Part shown: piece after piece, positions 1-9,300 of the stretch
How the letters are laid out: the number at the start of each line of letters is the position of its first letter
Position numbering within the stretch: position 1 is the stretch's first letter
DNA from: Streptomyces sp. SID12501
Lineage (GTDB): Bacteria; Actinomycetota; Actinomycetes; Streptomycetales; Streptomycetaceae
Reading direction: 5' to 3'
Length of the DNA: 64,000 bases
NCBI RefSeq assembly: GCF_010550245.1
Contig: NZ_JAAGLU010000003.1
Location: forward strand, 124,001 to 188,000
Made by a program: the position numbers and the translations under genes
The notes under the pieces: model-generated
Database searches by the model: none
What the model saw: the letters and a program-made list of their open reading frames with translations, nothing else
Told to the model about the DNA's origin: nothing

Positions 1-1362
1 CGCGTAGTGGCGGATGTACCGGTCGGGGTAGTTGTACGACTGGAACGACGACCATGTCGTGTCGGCGAGTCCGGCGACCTGGCGGAAGGTGGCGTCCTGG
101 GCGAAGCCGGCGGTGCCGTCGTTGTAGGCCAGCTGGAAATCGAATGCGGAATGCCGCAGGAAGTACCCGGGGAAGTTCACCGACTCGAAGGAGACGGTGC
201 CGGAGCCCACCAGGCCGGTTCTCATCCGGAACTGGGAGTCCTGGCTGGTACTGACGTTCTGGTCGATGCGCACGTCGAAGTTGGTGTGCCGCACGTACCG
301 GTCCTGGAAGTTGTACGACTGGAGCCGGTTGGCGGTCGTGTTGGGCCAGCGTGCGAGCACGCGGCTCTCCTCGGCGGCCGTCATGTTCAGGATCCAGCCG
401 TGGCGCTTCTTGTTGACGCCCATGTCGTAGCTTCCCGATGCCGGGACCTGGTAGGTGCTGGGATCGGACGGGTTCGTCGTCACGACCGGCATGTAACCGC
501 CGTTCGAGGCGTACTGGTCGACGTAGACGGCCCACTTGTTGCTGCCGTTGAACTTCATCCACATCGGGCCCTCGACCATTGCGCCGGTGAGGCCGACGCC
601 GGAGAGGTCGCCGAGGGTGGTCCACGTCCCCAGGATCGAGTTGCTGCCTTCGAGCGTGATCTGACCGTCGCCGGAGGCCCGCACGTAGCGGTAGTCGCCG
701 ACGCCGGACGGCACGTCGATGATCTGGGTGTCGATGATGCCCTGGGTACCGGGGCGGTCGATGTAGAGCTGGGGGGTGGTGATGGTCTGGAAGTCCGAGG
801 TGCGGGCGTAGTAGATGCGGTGCTTCAGTACGCCGTTGAGCGTCGCGTTCGTCGCCCAGTACAGGACGTAGTCGTTGGTGGCCGGGTTCCAGATCGCCTC
901 CGGCGCCCAGGCGTTGCGCCCGTCGGGAATCGCGCCGGCGACGTTGAGCAGCCGCGGCTGCGACCAGGTGGCGAGGTCCGTCGACTCCCACACCACGAGG
1001 TTGCGGCTGCCGTTGGAAATGGAGTCGCCCCACGACTGCCCGCAGCCGATGCACAGGTCGGTCGCGATGATCCAGTACTTACTGCCGTCGGGGGATCTCA
1101 CCAGTGCGGGGTCGCGCACCCCCTTCGTGCCGACCGTGGAGCGCAGGACCATCCCTCCGCCGTTGAGGTCGTTCCAGTGCAGGCCGTCCGTGCTGTGCGA
1201 GAGGTACATCTGCTGATTGGTCGACCCCTCCCCGGTGAAGTGCACCATCAGGTAGCCCGGGTCGGCGGCAGCGGCCCGCTCGGGTGTGGTCAAGGCTTGG
1301 GACGTGAAGAGCAGGCAGGCGGCGACCAATATCGCCGCCAGCCGGGAGAGAAGCCTGGCCAT
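1..1362 (-). CDS. Secreted GH43-type glycosidase with C-terminal AbfB (CBM42) domain, 3' end cut by window
   Basis: A secreted glycan hydrolase, probably acting on arabinose-containing polysaccharide such as arabinoxylan. The product starts MARLLSRLAAILVAACLLF, a Sec signal peptide ending near AAAADP. A five-bladed-propeller-like GH43 region follows (about residues 35-325) with RDPALVRSPDGSKYW, AWAPEAIWNP and EGPMWMKFNG, the usual positions of the family's acidic residues. From about residue 335 there are AbfB-type beta-trefoil repeats (RYVRHTNFDVRI, GYFLRHSAFDFQL, RYIRHY), a module known to bind arabinofuranose side chains. The ATG at 1362 is chosen because AGGAG lies six bases upstream; an in-frame ATG at 1368 abuts that ribosome site. 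The frame is open to base 1, so the C-terminus is missing. Arabinofuranosidase is the likeliest activity but the exact subfamily cannot be told. Confidence 0.85.
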   Translation of the reverse strand, partial: MARLLSRLAAILVAACLLFTSQALTTPERAAAADPGYLMVHFTGEGSTNQQMYLSHSTDGLHWNDLNGGGMVLRSTVGTKGVRDPALVRSPDGSKYWIIATDLCIGCGQSWGDSISNGSRNLVVWESTDLATWSQPRLLNVAGAIPDGRNAWAPEAIWNPATNDYVLYWATNATLNGVLKHRIYYARTSDFQTITTPQLYIDRPGTQGIIDTQIIDVPSGVGDYRYVRASGDGQITLEGSNSILGTWTTLGDLSGVGLTGAMVEGPMWMKFNGSNKWAVYVDQYASNGGYMPVVTTNPSDPSTYQVPASGSYDMGVNKKRHGWILNMTAAEESRVLARWPNTTANRLQSYNFQDRYVRHTNFDVRIDQNVSTSQDSQFRMRTGLVGSGTVSFESVNFPGYFLRHSAFDFQLAYNDGTAGFAQDATFRQVAGLADTTWSSFQSYNYPDRYIRHYA

Positions 1363-1839
1363 GTACATCTCCTGTCTTACTGCGGGGTGCCGTGATCGGG
1401 TGAAGGCGGGGTCGAGGGTGAAGCCGGTCTCTGTGCCTGCGGGACAGGACCTGCTGTCGCGTGACGCGGAACGTCGCGTCGGGCCGGTCAACGGCCGAGG
1501 AGCCGGAGTTTTCGCCTGAGCGTGGCGGCGACCGGTGACGCCGCGGCGGCGGGCTGCGTGACGGGTGGAGAAGACAGGGCCGGCAGGGGAGCCACGAGAG
1601 TGAACCCGTAACGGGTGCGGTACACCGCTGTCTCCTTTGACGGCCATCAAGTTCGAAACTTCGAACATCGTGCGCACCTTCGACCGGAAGATAAGTTTCG
1701 GCCAGGAGCACGTCAATGGAACCGGCCAGTTTGCTGCCAAGTAAATTTGTGGGTGCCAAAGCACCGCGACCTGGAAAAGGCCCCGTCGGCCGGACTCAGA
1801 AAGTATGCGGACTACCCTCGGGCCCACCTCTGGGTGGCG
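1363..1839. other. Leader and promoter region of the GH43 gene, no gene seen
   Basis: About 480 bases without a credible reading frame. It holds the 16-bp palindrome at 1651-1666 and is the only upstream region available to the GH43 gene, so it most likely carries its promoter and a long 5' leader. No terminator or RNA gene was recognised. Confidence 0.5.
1651..1666. promoter_or_regulatory. Palindromic operator candidate GTTCGAA-AC-TTCGAAC
   Basis: A perfect 7-bp inverted repeat around two bases, about 290 bases upstream of the GH43 start. It resembles the CGAAA/TTTCG-type operators described upstream of actinomycete hemicellulase genes, which supports substrate-dependent repression of the glycosidase. 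The protein that binds it is not identified. Confidence 0.5.
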
Positions 1840-1859
1840 TTGCCGGGCGTCGGCCTCGC

Positions 1860-2170
1860 CGCTGCCGCACGGCACTTGTGCCGTCGGACAGCTGATTCGC
1901 CAGGTACTCGTCCAGGCAGGTGTTCCCGCTCACCGTGATGGCGTGGTTCCCGCCGCCCTGCACTACCACCATGCTGGAGTGCTTGAGCAGGTGGTGGACG
2001 GTGCCGCCGCCCTCGTACAGGGTGACCGCGTCGTTCGTCGCCTGGAACAGCAGCACAGGCGGCAGCTTGGTGTTGGCGACGTTCACCGGCTTGTGGCGAT
2101 GTCCTTCTGGGTGCCGTCGAGGACGGCGCCGGCGGGCGCCGGGCCCGGCGCCCTCGCCAGGTCCGGCACC
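1860..2170 (-). pseudogene. C-terminal remnant of an S33 tripeptidyl-aminopeptidase-type alpha/beta hydrolase, frameshifted
   Basis: On the minus strand the text VNVANTKLPPVLLFQATND followed by LLKHSSMVVVQGGGNH and GNTCLDEYLANQL is the characteristic C-terminal TAP-like segment of Streptomyces secreted tripeptidyl aminopeptidases, including the ND and GGGNH residues around the catalytic Asp and His. The preceding stretch APAGAVLDGTQKDIAT lies in another frame and joins near 2090, so at least one frameshift is present. The nucleophile domain and signal peptide are absent. It lies immediately 3' of the subtilase gene on the same strand and is best read as debris of a protease gene that once stood there. 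Confidence 0.7.
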
Positions 2171-2183
2171 CGCCGGCACTCGG

Positions 2184-5100
2184 TCACCCGACGGTTCGGT
2201 AGGCGTTCAGGTGGGTCTGGGTCACCGTGTTGCCCTGCCGGTCGACGAGGGTGGCCCTGAGGCTGACCTTGCCGGGCTTGGCCGGGTGGGTGAGCGTCAC
2301 GTACCGCTTGCCGTTCGCGCCGGTGTGCACGGGGACGTTCTTCCAGGTGTGGCCGCCGTCGTACGACACCCTGACCGTCAGGGACTTCACGGCGCCCTTG
2401 GCGGCCGCCGGGCCCTGGATCCCGACCGGGACGGTGAGGCGGGTGCCCGCCTTCGCCGCGCCGCTGAGGCTGAGCCGGGGCGTGAAGCGGACCACGGACA
2501 GCGGCAGCCGGGCGAGCTGCGTGCCGGGCACGTAGTCGGTCGTGAAGGTCCACACCGCCGAGACGCTGTTGCCGTAGGTGAAGTCCTTGGCCGGGGTGCG
2601 GGTGGCGTCGATGCTGAGCCGGTAGGTGGCCCGGTGCTTGAGCAGCCCGTTCTGCGTGCTCAGGTAGCACGGGTCGTAGCGGAGGTCGGTGATCGTCGTG
2701 TGCCCGGAGGTCAGGCGCATGCGGACGTTCGCGTCGGAGACGTTGTCGTGGCCCGTGGCGTCGGCGAACATCGGGAGGCACAGCGTGTAGTACGTGCCCG
2801 AGTGTGCCGCGCCCGCCTCGCCGTAGCGGGTGCCGTTTCCGGTGATGGGGCCGAAGACGCCGGTGTTGAACGTCTCCCGGTAGCTGCGGCCGGGTTCGAA
2901 GCGGCGTGAGCGCGGCATGTCGAACATGTCCATGAGCGAGTGGGCGTCGGTGCCGACGTTCGCCACCAGTGACCAGCGCAGGCCGTTCTCGGTGGACATG
3001 TACTGCACGATCGAGGCGGACGGTACCGGGCGGTCGTCGGCGGTGCTGCCCCCGACCACCAGGTTCGGCCAGCCTGGCGTGATCGTGGTGGCCGTCGTCT
3101 GGACGAAGCTGCCCGGGGCGTTGGAGCCGACCGGGGTGACGAGCCTGGCGAGCCCCCGGGTGGTGTACGTGCGGGTCAGGCCGGTGAAGAAGGAGCCCTT
3201 CCGGGTGGCGACCAGGTTGTACACCGGCCCGGTGTCACCGTGCTGCCAGAGCCCACCGATCTGGGCGATGAAGTCCTTCGCCCCGGCCGCGGGCCCGATC
3301 TGGCCGAGGTAGACGTGGTCGTAGAGGTCGATGGCCTGCAGGCTGTTGTAGTAGTCGTGGGCGGTCTTGGCGCCGCGGGCCCCGAAGGAGAGTTGGCCGT
3401 CGGCCAGGTTGGCGCGCTTGTCGGGGGCGGTGATGTGGACGGGCTTCGCGGCACGGGCGTCGAGGGTCACCGTGGTGTCCTTGTCGACGACCAGGCCCGG
3501 CGCGACGAGCTGGGTCGCCTCTTCGGAGGTGTCCGTCTCCCGCTGGAACAAAGCGTCGACCAGGTAGCGGCCCCTGGGCACGCGGAGGGTGACCGTGGTC
3601 TTCGCGCCCTGGCTGTCGCCCCCGCCGGAGCTGTCGTAGGGGGCCCACTGCCGGTCGCTGTCCAGGGCGACGAGATTCGAGAGGTCGGGGACGGTCGGCT
3701 TCCCGTTCCGGCCGACGGCCTTGAGGGTCAGGTTGTACGACTCGGCCTCGCGGGTCACCCCGAAGGTGGTGCGGACACTCTGGCCGGTGGCCGTCGTCGC
3801 CACGACGGTGCCGCCGAACAGGCCGTCCGTGCTGCCGGCCCGGGTGTCGGTGGTGAGGATGTCCGTCGCGGTGCCGCCCGCGGGGACGGTCAGCCGGGTG
3901 GCGGAGAGGGTGAACATGCCGGCCGGGGCCGCCTTGCCGCCGGGGCCGGTCGCGGTCGCCGCCAGGTCGAGGGTGACGGGCTGGTCACCGGTGTTGCGGT
4001 AGGTGAGGGTCCGCTGCTCGGGCTTGTCGTCGGTGTGCGGCCAGCTCTGCGTCCCGAGGGAGAACGAGGGGGTGTCGACGACGACCGCCTGCTGGACGGC
4101 GCGGGCCACGTCGACGCGGCCCGTGCCCTGCTCGTACGGCGAGGACGTGCCGTTCAGCGGCACGGCGGAGGCCATCAGCGCGGCCTTGATCCGCTGCCCC
4201 GACCAGTCCGGGTGCTCCTCGGCGAGGATGGCCGCGGAACCGGAGACGTGCGGGGTCGCCATGGACGTACCCGACAGGCTGACGTAGCCGGCGGTGGCGA
4301 CCGGGTCGCCCTCGACGCCGTGGGCGGCCTTGGCGGAGACGATGTCCACGCCGGGGGCGGAGATGTCCGGCTTGAGGTCGCCGTCCGCGTCCGGGCCACG
4401 GCTGGAGAAGTCGGCGAGGCGGTCCTTGGAGTCGACTGCCGCGACGCTGAGCGCGGCGGCGGCCGAGGCGGGCGAGTCGGTGGTCCCGGCGGCGGGGCCC
4501 TCGTTGCCCGCGGCGATGACGAACAGCGCTCCGGTGGAGGCCGACAGGTCGTTCACCGCCTTCTCCATAGGGTCGACGCCCTGTGTGTCGGTCGCGCCGA
4601 GGCTCATGTTGATCACCTTGGCGCCCTGCGCGGTGGCCCACTGCATCGCGGCGATGAGCGTCGAGTCCGACGTGGTGCCGTCCTCGGAGAACACCTGGCC
4701 GATCAGCAGTTTCGCCCCGGGTGCGACGCCCTTGTACCGGCCGCCGCTGTCGGCCCCCGAGCCGGCGATGGTGGCGGCGACATGGGTGCCGTGTCCGTCC
4801 GTGTCGTCGACGGAGCCCGACCCGGCGAAGTTCTTCGACCCCACGACGGCGCCCTCGAGGTCGGGGTGGGTGGCGTCGATGCCGGTGTCCAGCACGGCGA
4901 CCTTGACGCCCTTGCCGTCGTACCCGGCCTTCCACGCCGTGGGCGCGCCGATCCGCGCCGTGCCCTGTGTCGGGTCCGGTGACTGGTCCTGTGCCTGCGG
5001 TGCCTGGACCTTGGCGTCGAGCCAGACCCGGTCGACACCGTGTTCGGCGGTGACGGCGTCTCCGGTCCCGGTGGGCCGGGTCAGCGCCTTCCACACCTCG

Positions 5101-5633
5101 GTGGCATCCGGTTTGCCGGTGGTGAGCGCCTGGCCGTGCACGGCGGGCAGCTGGCGCTCGACCTCGGCGTCCGCCGAGCGCAGCGCCGCCTTGGCGTCGT
5201 CCGTCGCGGTGCCCTTGTAGGAGACGATCAGCGGCAGGGTCGTGCGGTGGGTGTCGTCGTAGCCGTCCGCGATCAGCTGGGTGACGTCGAACAGCCGCCG
5301 GTCCAGGCGCCCGCTCGCCAGCAGGGACGCCGCGTCCAGGGGGACGACGTAGGTGTGACGGGCGTACCGCCGTACCGACATCGGGATGTCCGTACGGCCC
5401 TTGCCGTGGGCGACACCGACGACGTGGCCCGCTCGGTCGACGCCGACGGTGTCGCCGGTGATCAGCGTGACGCGGGTGGTGGCCCCGGCCAGGCGGCTCG
5501 GCGGCTGTTCGGCCGGGCTCGGCGTCGCGAGGGCGGTGAGGGCGGTGGCGGTGAGCCCGCCCACCGCCAGCAGCGCGGCCGCGCCGTAGGCCACCGGCCT
5601 GCCGCGCCGGTGCAGTCTGTGCTTGTTACGCAA
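2184..5633 (-). CDS. Large secreted subtilisin-like serine peptidase (S8 family)
   Basis: A 1149-residue exported protease. The start is TTG at 5633, with GAGGA seven bases upstream. The N-terminus MRNKHRLHRRGRPVAYGAA plus a hydrophobic stretch to about residue 37 is a signal peptide. Residues 50-225 look like a propeptide. The catalytic domain (about 230-480) has the full triad: Asp249 in VAVLDTGID, His281 in DGHGTHVAA, Ser457 in LSGTSMATPH, with the oxyanion Asn near 376 in IAAGNEG. About 650 further residues form beta-rich C-terminal domains, as in the large Streptomyces S8 peptidases. It is transcribed away from the HTH-STAND gene across a 690-base divergent region. It probably digests extracellular protein; the substrate is unknown. 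Confidence 0.93.
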   Translation of the reverse strand: MRNKHRLHRRGRPVAYGAAALLAVGGLTATALTALATPSPAEQPPSRLAGATTRVTLITGDTVGVDRAGHVVGVAHGKGRTDIPMSVRRYARHTYVVPLDAASLLASGRLDRRLFDVTQLIADGYDDTHRTTLPLIVSYKGTATDDAKAALRSADAEVERQLPAVHGQALTTGKPDATEVWKALTRPTGTGDAVTAEHGVDRVWLDAKVQAPQAQDQSPDPTQGTARIGAPTAWKAGYDGKGVKVAVLDTGIDATHPDLEGAVVGSKNFAGSGSVDDTDGHGTHVAATIAGSGADSGGRYKGVAPGAKLLIGQVFSEDGTTSDSTLIAAMQWATAQGAKVINMSLGATDTQGVDPMEKAVNDLSASTGALFVIAAGNEGPAAGTTDSPASAAAALSVAAVDSKDRLADFSSRGPDADGDLKPDISAPGVDIVSAKAAHGVEGDPVATAGYVSLSGTSMATPHVSGSAAILAEEHPDWSGQRIKAALMASAVPLNGTSSPYEQGTGRVDVARAVQQAVVVDTPSFSLGTQSWPHTDDKPEQRTLTYRNTGDQPVTLDLAATATGPGGKAAPAGMFTLSATRLTVPAGGTATDILTTDTRAGSTDGLFGGTVVATTATGQSVRTTFGVTREAESYNLTLKAVGRNGKPTVPDLSNLVALDSDRQWAPYDSSGGGDSQGAKTTVTLRVPRGRYLVDALFQRETDTSEEATQLVAPGLVVDKDTTVTLDARAAKPVHITAPDKRANLADGQLSFGARGAKTAHDYYNSLQAIDLYDHVYLGQIGPAAGAKDFIAQIGGLWQHGDTGPVYNLVATRKGSFFTGLTRTYTTRGLARLVTPVGSNAPGSFVQTTATTITPGWPNLVVGGSTADDRPVPSASIVQYMSTENGLRWSLVANVGTDAHSLMDMFDMPRSRRFEPGRSYRETFNTGVFGPITGNGTRYGEAGAAHSGTYYTLCLPMFADATGHDNVSDANVRMRLTSGHTTITDLRYDPCYLSTQNGLLKHRATYRLSIDATRTPAKDFTYGNSVSAVWTFTTDYVPGTQLARLPLSVVRFTPRLSLSGAAKAGTRLTVPVGIQGPAAAKGAVKSLTVRVSYDGGHTWKNVPVHTGANGKRYVTLTHPAKPGKVSLRATLVDRQGNTVTQTHLNAYRTVG

Positions 5634-6322
5634 AGGAAGATCCTCTTCCCCAGATCGATGGTGGGAGGTGGTCTGGGGGGAGTCTTCGGGGCGGAAGGGT
5701 TGTCCAGCAGGCCCCTTTCATCGGCTGTGGACAATTCCGAGACAGCAGATCGGTGCGGATTGCGACGTTTTGCGGGAAACGTGCCCACCTGCCGGTGGAC
5801 GGCCCGGCGCACCCATCGCTCGTCGAGCGCGCCACCCCCACGCGGCGGCCGGAAAACGGCCGGGCCTCCCTGGCCGTCGAGCAGAGCGGTTCCGGATGCG
5901 AGAACACCTTCCAGCCGTCAGCCTCTGCAGCGCGTCGCACCTGCACCAGCCGGTCTTTCGGAGTGCCGCTTGCGATTGCCGTCCCGACTTGGCTGGGAAG
6001 CCTCCCGCCACCTACGAGAGTCCGGTCCTGGACGCTTTACCTGCCTTTAAACGGCTCGAAGGTATGCTCCAGGTCCTCGCCTTCCGACAAGTCGGCAGGA
6101 ATCCGGCCTGATCCGCCGCGCACGCCCGCGTGACGCATCCCACCCCGACAGTCCGTCCTTCAATGGCACAGGACATCGCGGGTGGGGCCGACGAGCCGCC
6201 GCACCGACACCGTGACGCAGCAGCGGGTCGGCGTGGACCACAGCAGGTTTCGGCGGAAATGTAACGTGACCGCCCTCCCCTTGTGTTCGAACGTTGAAAT
6301 GACTGTTGAAAGGTGCGCCCCG
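5634..6322. other. Divergent promoter region between the subtilase and the HTH-STAND gene
   Basis: About 690 bases between two divergent genes. Open frames here are shadows without codon bias. An 8-bp GTTCGAAC palindrome sits in the AT-richer stretch about 35 bases before the STAND gene. No RNA gene, repeat or further gene was seen; it should contain both promoters. Confidence 0.5.
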
Positions 6323-9300
6323 GTGGGACGACGCGAGAAGCCGGTGGACCCCGAGGCCGGTCCGGTCCAGCGGCTCGCGCACGATCTGCGTGTCCTGCGG
6401 GAGAAGGCGGGCAGTCCCACCTACCGGGAGATGGCCCGGCGGACCCACTACTCGTCGAGCGCGCTGTCCCACGCGGCGGGCGGGGAACAGCTGGCCTCGC
6501 TGGCCGTCGTAGTGGCGTACGCGACGGCGCTGGACGCCGACCCGGAGGAGTGGGAGGAGCGCTGGCGGGAGTCGAAGGGGGCCGTCGAGGCAGAGGCGGT
6601 GCGGGAGGTTGCCGCGGCGGACGAGGACACTTTGCCGCCCTACCGGGGGCTCGCCCGCTTCGAGCCCGGTGACAGCGACCTCTTCTTCGGCCGGGACCGG
6701 CTCCTCGGTGAGCTGCTGGAGCTGGTGCGGGAGCACCGCTTCGCGGCCGTGACCGGACCGTCCGGCAGCGGCAAGTCCTCTCTGCTGCGGGCCGGGCTGA
6801 TCCCCGCGCTGCGAGGCGCCTCGGGCGACGGCCGTCCGGCGGTGATCCGGGTGCTGACGCCGGGCGAGCGGCCCGCGCACACCCATGCGGGGGCGCTGAC
6901 CCCGCAGGACGGCGAGCAGGACACCTGGGTGATCGTCGACCAGTTCGAGGAGCTGTTCACCCTGTGCCAGGACCGCGCGGAGCGGGACCGCTTCCTCGGC
7001 CTGCTGCTCGCGGCCCGCAGGCCGGAGAGCCGGCTGCGGGTGGTCGTCGCCGTGCGCGGGGACTTCTACGGCCACTGCGCCGCCCACCGCGAGCTGGCCG
7101 AGGCGGTCGGCCGGGCGGGCCTGCTGGTCGGTCCGATGGGCCCGGACGAGCTGCGCGAGGTGATCACCAAACCGGCTGCGGCGGCCGGCCTGCTGGTGGA
7201 ACGCGCGCTGACCGCTCGCATCATCGACGAGGTCGGCGACGAGCCGGGCGCACTACCGTTGCTGTCGCACGCCCTGCTGGAGACCTGGCGCCGGCGGCAC
7301 GGCCGTACGCTGACCGCGGCCACGTACGAGGCGGCCGGCGGGGTGCACGGCGCGATCGCCGTCACCGCCGAGCATGCCTACGTCGGCCTGTCCGAGGACC
7401 GGGCCCGGGCGGTCCGCCGCGTCCTGCTGCGTCTGGTGGTGCCCGGCGAGGGCACCGCCGACACCCGCCGCCCGGCCGAGCGGAGCGAGCTGGACTCCGG
7501 CCCGGGCGCGGCCGGTGTGGTGGAACACCTCGCCGCGAACCGTCTCATCACCCTGGACGGCGCCACCGTGGAGCTCGCCCACGAGGCGCTCATCACGGGC
7601 TGGCCGCGGCTCGCCGCCTGGATCGAGGAGGACCGCGAACGGCTGCTCGCGCAGCGCCGGCTCGACGAGGGCGCCCGGCTCTGGGAGGAAGTGGACGGCG
7701 ATCCGGGCGCCCTGTACCAGGGGACGAGGCTCGCCCGGGCCGAGGAGTTGTTCGGCGCCGACGAGCGGCCGGAGGACGATCTGACCGCGCGGGAGCGGGC
7801 CTTCCTCACCGCCTCCCGGTCCGCCCGCGACGCGGCGGCCAGAAAGGGGCGTGCCCTCGCCGCCGTGCTGTGCGCACTCCTCGTCCTCGCCCTGGCGGCC
7901 GGGCTGGTGGCCTGGCAACAGAACCGGACGAGCGATCAGGAGGCCGCCAAGGCCGCCGCCCGCCGGATCGCGGCGTCCGCGGCCGGTCTGCGCGCCGCCG
8001 ACCCGCGTACATCCGGGCTGCTCGGCGTCGCCGCCTGGCGGGTCGCTCCCCTCACCGAGTCCCGGTCGGCACTGCTCGGAGCCCTGTTCCAGCCGGAGCG
8101 GGACGCCTTCACGGACACGCAGGACGGCCAGGACGTCCGGCGCTTCCTCACGGGCGGCGGCCGGACGCTGGTCAGCGTGGCCGGCCGCCGGGTGAGCCTG
8201 CGGGACGTGACCACGGGCCGCCGGACCGCCTCGTACACGCTGCCGGACGGCACGGACGTGATCGCCGTCAGCCAGGACGCGAGGACCTTCCATCTCAGCG
8301 GGCCGGACGGCGAGCGGCTGTGGCACCCGGCATCCGGCACGTCCTCGGCGGGTACATCCTCCGGCACGCTCGGCAGCGACGCGGCCGTGCTGGGCTTCAC
8401 GGCCACCGCGGACGGCTACCTCGTCAGCCCGGACGACACGGGCTCCGTACAGCTGCGCCGCACGGCCGACGACAAGGTCCTCTTCACCACGAGCCTGCCG
8501 GACGCCCCCACGACGGCCGCCCTCGACGCCCACGGCCGCGTACTCGCCCTGTGCCCCGTCGGTGGAGCGCCCCAGCTGTGGGACACGGTCCGCCACACTC
8601 GGCTGTCCGGCGCCTGGGACAAGGACCAGACCATTTGCGGTACCGGGACCGGCGCCGACGGCGGCGACCGCGTCCTGAGCCTCAGCCGGGACGGCACGCG
8701 ACTGGCCGCCGTCTCCGGCACAGCCCTGTACGCCTGGGACGTCCACAGCGGCCGCCGGCTCGTCGACACCGTCAGCCCCGGAGACGGCGGCTTCACCCAG
8801 GCCACCTTCACCCCCGACGGACGGTTCCTGGCCACGGCGGACAGCGAAGGCCTCGCGGTGTGGCGCCTGACCGACGGCGGCCTGCGGATCTTCCGGGCCG
8901 CGCTGACCGGCACACAGGCCCGGGAGCTGACCTGGGACCCGGGCAAGGACCGGGTGCTGCGCTTCCTCGACGGCACCACCGTCCGTTCGTACGACGTCAC
9001 CTCCCGCCTCGCTCCCCGCTGGCAGAGCACACCGGCCGACGCGACCGTCCTCAGCCCGGACGGCGCCACCCTCGCCACCGCGTCCAGGTCCGGTGCTGCC
9101 TACCGCTTCGAACTGCGCTCCACCGGCACCGGCCGCGTCCTGGCCCACAGCACGCTCTCCGCCCTGCCCACGAACACCGGCAACGCACCGCTGCTCGTCT
9201 TCAGCCCGGACGGCCGGGCCCTCGTCACCAGTGACCTCGTGCGATCACACGGCTCCGAGCGGCAGCGGTTCACCGTGTGGGACGTGCCAGGGCACAAGGT

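Noticed and set aside
7..1395. 462-codon plus-strand open frame
   Set aside because: It is the antisense shadow of the GH43 gene; the minus strand has a signal peptide, domain motifs and a ribosome site.
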